A DNA stretch of 55,053 nucleotides from an uncultured Rhodospirillales bacterium (GTDB lineage Bacteria; Pseudomonadota; Alphaproteobacteria; RF32; CAG-239), in contig CACYYO010000004.1 of NCBI GenBank assembly GCA_902778645.1, positions 1 to 55,053 of the forward strand. Reading direction: 5' to 3'. How positions within the stretch are numbered: position 1 is the stretch's first letter; each line of letters starts with the position of its first letter. A model generated the notes under the pieces. It worked only from the letters and a program-made list of their open reading frames with translations. It did not search any database and was not told the origin of the DNA. This document shows, one piece after another, positions 49,520 through 55,053 of the stretch. A program made the position numbers and the translations under genes.

Positions 49520-50948
49520 TCTTTTTTTCAACCCCCATTTTATCAGAATCGCCTATTGATATAAACCTCAGATTTTGAGGCGTAAAATATTCTTTCGCCA
49601 CACGGTTTACATCCTCAAGATTAACATTATCTATATATGTATTGCGTTTTTGCAAAAAATCCAAGCCTAAATTCATTTTTTGCATACCCGTCATAGTTGC
49701 GGATATATTATCAATGTCTGCATAGCGCAGTGGTTCTGAGGCAATCATATAATCCTTAACCTGTTGCAGTTCTTCAGCCGAAACACCGTGAGCGCCAAGC
49801 TTTTCCCACTCTTCACGTACAATTTGTTTAAGGGTATAAAAATTTTCCGGCGTTGTGGAAAAGCGCCCGTGCAGAAAATCTGCTTTATCTAAGTTCGCTA
49901 AACTACCGTAGACACCATAGGTTAACCCCTGATTGGCACGCGCCGCCTTCTGGATACGTGAATTTAAGCCACCACCACCGCATAAAACCTCCATTGCCAG
50001 CAAAAGAGGATAAAAACGATCATCTTGTCGGGACACTCCTTGTCCGTAAAACAGACCAATGCTTTGATTGATTTTTCTTTGAATATGCTCATCCGGCGAA
50101 GCGATGTCTATTTTTGCACGTTTGAGATTGGAGGGTGATGATGTTGTCGGTAATGAAACAAATAAAGAATCGACTAGTTTTGACGCCTCATCCTCCGAGA
50201 TATCCCCGCTGACAGAAACTATCAGTTGGTCACGTGTTAAATATTGTTTGGTATATTTTCTCAAATCATCCGGTGTGCGACGCAATATATTATTTATCTC
50301 GCTATAAAGGCTACGGCGGTAGGGGTGATCGGAAAACAATTTTTCGTTTGCCATGATATTTAAATACGTATTCGGGTCTTCCAGCATAAATTTGTATTTT
50401 TGACGAGCATCGTTCTTGCTGAGGGATAGATATTTCTCCTCCAGTTTTGGAGATGTCAGGGCTAAGTTGGTCAGTTTTGCGGCTTTTTCCATATCGTCTT
50501 TAATAAACAGTAATACGCCGTAGAAATTGTCTTTATCTGCCGAAAATCCAAGGTGAATTGCATTTTCTTCCAATTGTTCATTAAACTTTGTCATACCGTA
50601 CGGACCGGCTCCCTTCTTTAACATGGAGGCAAGCAAAGTCGCACTCCCTATCAGGTTTTGGGGCTCATACGCCGTACCACTCTCCTTAAACAAAAAAGAG
50701 ACACTCACAATCGGATTGGTCTGTTCTTCATACAGATAGGCTTTGAGTCTTAGTTTCGGAGAAACAATTTCTTTCACTGTTCCTGAAAATGTTTTGTTTT
50801 TGAGAGATGAATTCTCAACTAAATACTGCGGGTTAAAGTGAAAGACCGTCGGCCAAAGCCACAGAACAGCCAGATAAATCAGCCCGCCGACCAGTGCCAG
50901 ACTCAGTATTTGTTGTCCTTTTGATTTTATTTTTTGCATTTCCGGCAT
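49500..50948 (-). CDS. M16-family peptidase-like protein, non-catalytic half
   Basis: About 482 residues, one N-terminal membrane segment, then an M16-type two-lobe fold. The zinc site HxxEH is absent: the position reads GSATLLASMLKKGAGPYG. The typical second-lobe segment GVYGSLANLDKADFLHGRF and RYADIDNISATMTG are present. This is the usual inactive partner of an active M16 subunit. The ATG at 50948 overlaps the stop of the upstream gene (TGATG), coupling translation. Confidence 0.9.
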   Translation of the reverse strand: MPEMQKIKSKGQQILSLALVGGLIYLAVLWLWPTVFHFNPQYLVENSSLKNKTFSGTVKEIVSPKLRLKAYLYEEQTNPIVSVSFLFKESGTAYEPQNLIGSATLLASMLKKGAGPYGMTKFNEQLEENAIHLGFSADKDNFYGVLLFIKDDMEKAAKLTNLALTSPKLEEKYLSLSKNDARQKYKFMLEDPNTYLNIMANEKLFSDHPYRRSLYSEINNILRRTPDDLRKYTKQYLTRDQLIVSVSGDISEDEASKLVDSLFVSLPTTSSPSNLKRAKIDIASPDEHIQRKINQSIGLFYGQGVSRQDDRFYPLLLAMEVLCGGGGLNSRIQKAARANQGLTYGVYGSLANLDKADFLHGRFSTTPENFYTLKQIVREEWEKLGAHGVSAEELQQVKDYMIASEPLRYADIDNISATMTGMQKMNLGLDFLQKRNTYIDNVNLEDVNRVAKEYFTPQNLRFISIGDSDKMGVEKKNENSVD

Positions 50949-52291
50949 CAGTGATTTTCCTCCGTCATTGGCAGGGCTTCTGCCCAAAAAGGATTGGTCT
51001 TTTGCAACTCTTCAAGCGCTTGCTTTACCTGCAATCGTGTTACGCGGTTGATTTTATCCTCATAATTTTTAATATCGGCCAAGGTGTATCCGCTGCCCAG
51101 CCAAGCCACAACGATTTCCGCCGCTGTCGCCGGATTGTCGTTATCATAAATCAATCCGGACAGTAATCTTTTTTTGACTTGTTGCAGGGCTTGGTCGGTA
51201 AATTTATGCTTTGTTTCTTCCAGCGTTTTGAAAAAAATACGGCGTATTTTTTGATTGTTTTGTTTTTGATTCATCTGTGCGTAAAAAGAGAATGTGCTGT
51301 CCCCTCGCGATAAGAAATCAAATGATGCTGCCTGTGATGAACTTAAGCGCTCCTCCAGACGTAATTTTTTGTAGAGAGGTGAAGTCACGCTCCCTCCTAA
51401 ATAATCAGCCAATATTATATTGGCATACAGTAACGGATTGTCGCTTGGATAGCGAGGCAACCGATAGAGTACCGCAAGACGCCCAAACTTCAAATCATCT
51501 CTTTCAACACTCACGTTATATTTTTGATGCCGGTTGCCAAGAGGAGATTGTTTTGACGCTTCGGTTTCTCCGACAATCCGGCGAGGAGAAATTTTACCAT
51601 AGTATTTTTGAGCCAGCTGACGGGCAGTCTCGGTATCAATGTCTCCGGATAAAATCAGTATCGCATTGTCGGGGGTATAAAATTTTTGATAAAAATCCAA
51701 AATGTCTTGTCTGGTGATATTTTTTATTTCCTCCGCCGTACCGCCAATCGGCTTGCCATGTAAGTCACCTTGCCAAAAAAGCTCATTGACTTGTTCCCAG
51801 AAATCCCTGGCCGGACTGTTATTGAGGCGCTCTTGGCGCTCCTGATACACAACCTCCCGCTCTTTGGCAAACGTTTTTTCATCAAAGGATAGTCCCGTCA
51901 TCCGGTCTGCTTCCAAATACATTGCCAATTCAAGTCTGTCGAGGCTTATAAACTGATGATAATAGGTATAATCATGTCCGGTTCCGGCATTACTTTCTCC
52001 ACCATTTTGCTCAATAAGGCGATTAAACTCTCCATCCTTAAATTTATGTGTACCGCGGAACATTAAATGTTCCAGAAGGTGTGCAATACCGCCTTTACCT
52101 TGCGGCTCATCAATGCGTCCGGCCTTATATAACACAATATGTTTTATGATTGGCGCTTTATGGTTAGGAATAACAACAACCTGAAGTCCGTTATCCAAAT
52201 AAAACTCTTCCGCAGCAGATAAAACCGCCTGTGCCGGATATGACATTAAAGTCAATCCGACAATCAAAAAATAAAGAGCAAATTTTTTCAT
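50948..52291 (-). CDS. M16-family zinc peptidase, catalytic half
   Basis: 447 residues with a signal peptide ending AQA (residue 22). KGGIAHLLEHLMFRGT carries the inverted zinc motif HxxEH, and further Glu residues downstream complete the site. LILSGDIDTETARQLAQKYYG is a usual M16 segment. Exported, so likely periplasmic. Forms an active/inactive pair with the next gene. It begins in the last base of the DUF3035 gene. Confidence 0.92.
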   Translation of the reverse strand: MKKFALYFLIVGLTLMSYPAQAVLSAAEEFYLDNGLQVVVIPNHKAPIIKHIVLYKAGRIDEPQGKGGIAHLLEHLMFRGTHKFKDGEFNRLIEQNGGESNAGTGHDYTYYHQFISLDRLELAMYLEADRMTGLSFDEKTFAKEREVVYQERQERLNNSPARDFWEQVNELFWQGDLHGKPIGGTAEEIKNITRQDILDFYQKFYTPDNAILILSGDIDTETARQLAQKYYGKISPRRIVGETEASKQSPLGNRHQKYNVSVERDDLKFGRLAVLYRLPRYPSDNPLLYANIILADYLGGSVTSPLYKKLRLEERLSSSQAASFDFLSRGDSTFSFYAQMNQKQNNQKIRRIFFKTLEETKHKFTDQALQQVKKRLLSGLIYDNDNPATAAEIVVAWLGSGYTLADIKNYEDKINRVTRLQVKQALEELQKTNPFWAEALPMTEENH

Positions 52292-52533
52292 TATTTCATC
52301 TGCTTCAGGAGAGCCTGTTCACCGGCACTGACAGATGATGTCTCTTCAGCCTCTGCCGTTTCAACGGTTATCGGACGCAAGCCAAACTCAGGAGGAATCG
52401 ATAGCGGGGCACGAGAGACGACCATCATCTCATCAGGGGAACTCTTTTCCAGCCCCAGATCTTGCTTAGTCAGCCCACAACCACACAACATTATTACCAA
52501 CAATGAAGATATCATTACTTTTTTCATTTTCAT
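52291..52533 (-). CDS. DUF3035 lipoprotein
   Basis: 80 residues. The signal peptide ends GC, Cys19. LGLEKSSPDEMMVVSRAPLS and IPPEFGLRPIT are the DUF3035 signature, found in alphaproteobacterial lipoproteins next to lspA and M16 genes. AAGGAG precedes the ATG. Function unknown; a link to outer-membrane assembly is often proposed. Confidence 0.88.
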   Translation of the reverse strand: MKMKKVMISSLLVIMLCGCGLTKQDLGLEKSSPDEMMVVSRAPLSIPPEFGLRPITVETAEAEETSSVSAGEQALLKQMK

Positions 52534-52540
52534 CTTCTCC

Positions 52541-53011
52541 TTATTTGCTTATTTCTTTTTTACTAAAGAACAGTCCATGGATAATAATCATAGCCGCACC
52601 GATACAAATAAAGCTGTCTGCCATATTGAATGCCGGCCAATGATAGTCTCCGACATAAAAATCTAAGAAATCAAACACCGCTTTGAGGCGAATCCGATCA
52701 ATGACATTGCCGATTGCCCCACCGATGATGAACCCTAATGCCATCTGCATGGTACGATTTTTCTCGGTACTCAACCATTTGAGCAGAGCCAACACAATCA
52801 ACAAGGCGATTGTTGACAAGACATAGACACCATTGATACCGAAATTATTGAACATCGAAAAACTTACGCCGGTATTCCAGGCGCGTACAATTGCAAAAAA
52901 CGGCGTCATAACCATCGCTGCGTACTCTGTTAGAACATAGTGCAACACAATATACTTCGAAGCCTGATCGATAACAACCACGGCTAATGCAACCAACACA
53001 CCAAACAACAA
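52541..53011 (-). CDS. lspA: Lipoprotein signal peptidase
   Basis: 156 residues, four membrane segments. It cleaves signal peptides of the lipoproteins, including those encoded here. The active-site aspartates are in GNVIDRIR and AFNMADSFI; NTGVSFSMF is a third motif. It starts TTG (AGGAG lies seven bases upstream), and no ATG is near the N-terminus. Confidence 0.94.
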   Translation of the reverse strand: MLFGVLVALAVVVIDQASKYIVLHYVLTEYAAMVMTPFFAIVRAWNTGVSFSMFNNFGINGVYVLSTIALLIVLALLKWLSTEKNRTMQMALGFIIGGAIGNVIDRIRLKAVFDFLDFYVGDYHWPAFNMADSFICIGAAMIIIHGLFFSKKEISK

Positions 53012-53043
53012 CGGTCTTCTCCTTGTTTTTACTATTTTTGTGG

Positions 53044-53072
53044 ATTATAGTTTGCTTTTAGGCAGAGATAAA
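53044..53072 (-). promoter_or_regulatory. Probable promoter of lspA
   Basis: On the minus strand a perfect TATAAT (plus 53044-53049) is preceded 17 bases earlier by a poor TTTATC. The TTG start is about 33 bases downstream. Confidence 0.45.
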
Positions 53073-53103
53073 GCCTAATTTCTGACATATGCAGAATTTT
53101 ATT

Positions 53104-54558
53104 TTAGAATAAAAACAGCTTTGCCAAAATCAAGAAGATAAAGAATCCGCCGGAATCTGTTACCGCTATCAAAAAGACACCGGAGGATATTGCCGGGTCG
53201 GCTTTACACTTATTCAAAATTAAAGGAATTAATATTCCGGCCAGGCTGGCTATTGCTAAGTTAATCAACATAGCCAAAGCAATTACGAGGCTCAAGCCTT
53301 GATATTCAGGAAAACGATACCAGGTAATCACCCCAATCAGACCAGCAAAAAGCAAGCCGTTCATCAGACCGACCAAAAACTCTTTTCCAACCATACGCCA
53401 AGTGTTGCGAGAATTAAGTTCCTTGGTTGCCAAAGCCCTGATGACGACGGCAAGCGTTTGATTCCCCATCGTTCCACCCATAGAAGCAACAATCGGCATC
53501 AAAACCGCCAATACGGCAATTTGAGAAATCATTTTTTCAAACCCGCCAATCACTGCCGAAGCTAAAATTGTGGCAAATAAGTTTGTAATCAGCCAAATAA
53601 CACGAGACTTAAAAATCGCAAACGGGGATTTATAGACATCACCCTCTTCAGCACCGGATAGAGCCATAATATCTTCGGTGGTTTCTTCGTGAATAATATC
53701 AACGACATCATCAATGTTAATCACACCGACAAGCCGTCCTTTAGCATCAACGACCTCGGCTGACAACCAACCGTATTCGCGGAACATATGAGCGACCTCT
53801 TCTTGGTCGGTAAAGACATTAATCGGGACAATCTCTCCATCTTTAATCGCATCTAATGTTTCGGAAGCTTTGGCACGCAATAATTTATCAAGTGTGATTT
53901 CTCCGGTCGGGCGATATTGTTCATCGGTCAGGAAGATGGTATAGAATTCATCCGGTAACTCTTGCTCTTTGAGGAGATAATTTTTAGCCTCCTTAACCGT
54001 CCAATCATCAGGAATCGCGACAAACTCACGAGACATAATACGACCGGCAGAATCCTCGGGATAGCTTAAAGATGATTTAACTTGTTGTTTTAACTCCGGA
54101 TCCAACTGAGCAATAACTTCTTTTTGCTCGTCTTTATCCATGTGTTCCAATAATTCGACGGCATCGTCAGAATCCAACTCATTAACGATATGAACAATCT
54201 GCTCTTCATCTAAACTGTCAATAACCTGCTCTTGAACAACATCATTTAATTCGGGCAAGACATCAGGATTTAAGTGTTTGCCGATCATATCCAAGAGTTT
54301 TTGGCGGTGCCCGGCATCTAAGCTTTCTAAAATATTGGCAATTTCGTACTCGTCTAAGCCGTCGATAATCTTGCGAACATGAGCAACATCATCCTCATTC
54401 AAACCGATGAGAATCGAGTTAATCATCTTCGGGCCGACACCCAAGACCTGTTGTTGCGGATAGGCACAACGGCGCGGTGAGCATTTGGCCTTCATATATT
54501 TTTTTTGCTTGGCTTTCATTCGCGGATTAGGCTTTGTTTTATGCAGATTTTGACTCAT
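53104..54558 (-). CDS. mgtE: MgtE-type magnesium transporter
   Basis: 484 residues. N-terminal domain of helical repeats (about 45-165: EQVIDSLDEEQIVHIVNELD), then two CBS domains (about 170-300, MSREFVAIPDDWTV; LVGVINIDDVVDIIHEE), then five membrane segments with MPIVASMGGTMGNQTLAVVIRAL and a conserved Asp near the end. Magnesium binding by the CBS and N domain closes the pore. The basic leader of about 40 residues (KQKKYMKAKCSPRR) is an extension. GGAGGG precedes the ATG. It is single in its unit. Confidence 0.93.
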   Translation of the reverse strand: MSQNLHKTKPNPRMKAKQKKYMKAKCSPRRCAYPQQQVLGVGPKMINSILIGLNEDDVAHVRKIIDGLDEYEIANILESLDAGHRQKLLDMIGKHLNPDVLPELNDVVQEQVIDSLDEEQIVHIVNELDSDDAVELLEHMDKDEQKEVIAQLDPELKQQVKSSLSYPEDSAGRIMSREFVAIPDDWTVKEAKNYLLKEQELPDEFYTIFLTDEQYRPTGEITLDKLLRAKASETLDAIKDGEIVPINVFTDQEEVAHMFREYGWLSAEVVDAKGRLVGVINIDDVVDIIHEETTEDIMALSGAEEGDVYKSPFAIFKSRVIWLITNLFATILASAVIGGFEKMISQIAVLAVLMPIVASMGGTMGNQTLAVVIRALATKELNSRNTWRMVGKEFLVGLMNGLLFAGLIGVITWYRFPEYQGLSLVIALAMLINLAIASLAGILIPLILNKCKADPAISSGVFLIAVTDSGGFFIFLILAKLFLF

Positions 54559-54662
54559 TTTGCCCTCCTTTCCGCGGTATTAAAATTGGCTTTAGCATAC
54601 AGAGATTTTTTTTTGAGTCAACGAAATTGCAGTTATTTACAACCGGTTTTCTTGATAATTTT
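54559..54662. other. mgtE leader, nothing further recognised
   Basis: AT-rich upstream DNA. No clear riboswitch fold (such as a magnesium sensor) or ORF was seen. Confidence 0.4.
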
Positions 54663-54665
54663 TTG

Positions 54666-54693
54666 TTGCTTTTTATAATAATTCTTTTATAGT
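54666..54693 (+). promoter_or_regulatory. Promoter of the candidate small RNA
   Basis: TTGCTT (54666-54671) and TATAGT (54688-54693), 16 bases apart, reading away from mgtE. Transcription would start near 54700. Confidence 0.5.
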
Positions 54694-54699
54694 GTTTTT

Positions 54700-54857
54700 T
54701 GTAGGCAGAGATGCTTACAGGGGCCTCAAAATCTCCTCACAGAAAAAGAACACTCCTTCCTATGAAGAGGGAGATGGCGGAATATATTGAATACGTCATG
54801 CTGTTCTGTGACAGTTTTGAGCTCCCTCACTTCGTTTTATGACGAGGTGAGTTTTTT
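54700..54857 (+). ncRNA. Candidate structured small RNA with its own terminator
   Basis: No coding frame. A long rod can be drawn by eye: CTCAAAA (54725-54731) pairs with TTTTGAG (54815-54821), extended outward by GGG; then TCACAGAA (54737-54744) with TTCTGTGA (54804-54811); then an apical stem CTCC...TTC with GAA...GGAG (54753-54773). It ends in a terminator hairpin CTCACTTCGT/ACGAGGTGAG plus TTTTTT (54826-54857). A promoter lies just upstream. The rod-plus-terminator shape recalls 6S RNA, but I could not match any 6S consensus. Confidence 0.45.
54826..54857 (+). terminator. Terminator of the candidate small RNA
   Basis: Ten-pair stem CTCACTTCGT (54826-54835) / ACGAGGTGAG (54842-54851) with one T-G pair, then six Ts. 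No plus-strand gene lies nearby for it to serve except the candidate RNA. Confidence 0.8.
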
Positions 54858-54863
54858 GTTATA

Positions 54864-55031
54864 GCCTCTCTGAATTTTTAGAGAGGCAGGATTTGCCCGA
54901 AGTGCCAACGAGGTTGCAAATCCGGTGAGTTTAAAAAAGGAACAGAAGATAAAAATTTTAAACTCATCCGGCAAACCAAGCGCAATAAAATTGCTTTAGT
55001 TTGCCACCTTCCCTAAAAATTCAGGGAAGGT
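54864..55031. repeat. Multi-hairpin interspersed element, copy 2
   Basis: Same order of stems as 23871-24019. P1: GCCTCTCT/AGAGAGGC with loop GAATTTTT (54864-54887). An extra stem GGATTTGC/GCAAATCC (54889-54923). P2: GGTGAGTTTAA/TTAAACTCATCC (54924-54969). P3: GGCAAAC/GTTTGCC with an inner AGCGCAAT/ATTGCT (54970-55005). P4: ACCTTCCCT/AGGGAAGGT with loop AAAAATTC (55006-55031). P3 differs in sequence from copy 1 but pairs equally well; the outer P1 pair is swapped (G-C here, C-G there). Confidence 0.85.
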
Positions 55032-55053
55032 TTTTAGAGAGAAAAAAACAAAA

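Noticed and set aside
54700-54857. Naming the candidate RNA as 6S, SRP RNA, tmRNA or RNase P RNA
   Set aside because: No conserved sequence of SRP RNA, tmRNA or RNase P is visible, and the 6S likeness is only in overall shape.

Overview
This window reads as one chromosome segment of an AT-rich, uncultured-type alphaproteobacterium, probably host- or gut-associated. The support is a yajC-secD-secF cluster, a SUF iron-sulfur cluster with sufT and sufE, an MCE/MlaD + DUF2155 operon, an lspA-DUF3035-M16-M16 operon, a MutL that carries its own endonuclease motif, and an oxygen-independent class III ribonucleotide reductase. The last implies growth, at least part of the time, without oxygen. Taxonomy is inferred from gene content and was not checked by search.

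Layout. 1-2380: a GIY-YIG protein, a 56-bp direct repeat, and a large hydrophilic unknown protein with two segments that resemble a polyvalent-protein domain. 2400-6100: a 999-residue Bacteroidetes-style surface lipoprotein with no Shine-Dalgarno and GC-richer codons, bracketed by two copies of a resident intergenic repeat. 6138-9430: the anaerobic RNR genes nrdG, a separate glycyl-radical ORF and nrdD, under two NrdR boxes. 9600-13100: a TolC-like lipoprotein with a C-terminal Ig/cadherin-like domain, a VirB8-like protein, a tiny lipoprotein and a membrane protein. 13150-18450: an overlapping operon glgX, degenerate MEMO-AMMECR1 fusion, M49-like peptidase. 18519-29721: one long minus-strand series sufB-C-D-S, two DMT-type transporters, sufT, sufE, a divergent sucC/sucD-like pair, comF and a HAD phosphatase. 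29855-35313 (plus strand): an NlpD-like lipoprotein, yajC-secD-secF, a small unknown protein and gpsA. 35346-35690: tRNA-Ser(UGA) with an upstream broken copy. 35818-41830 (minus strand): a histidine kinase, an outer-membrane barrel protein, and a Gld-like ABC export operon whose ATPase carries an in-frame amber codon. 41976-45452 (plus strand): two MlaD-like proteins, DUF2155, a glycosyltransferase and an unknown protein. 45564-54558 (minus strand): a small membrane protein, mutL, pgi, two M16 peptidases, DUF3035, lspA and mgtE. 54663-55053: a candidate structured small RNA and a multi-hairpin repeat.

Several genes are divergent or split versions of familiar enzymes: the RNR glycyl-radical domain is a separate polypeptide, the succinyl-CoA-synthetase-like alpha subunit lacks the phospho-histidine, and the MEMO and AMMECR1 domains lack signature residues. 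The intergenic DNA is full of hairpin repeats. One type ends in GGATGACA and recurs around the RNR genes, the lipoprotein and the suf cluster. A second, longer element (23871-24019 and 54864-55031) keeps its multi-stem architecture while its stem sequences change. Those two repeat systems, the split RNR and the degenerate enzymes are the best leads for something undescribed.

All functional calls come from reading motifs by eye. No database search, folding program or alignment program was run.
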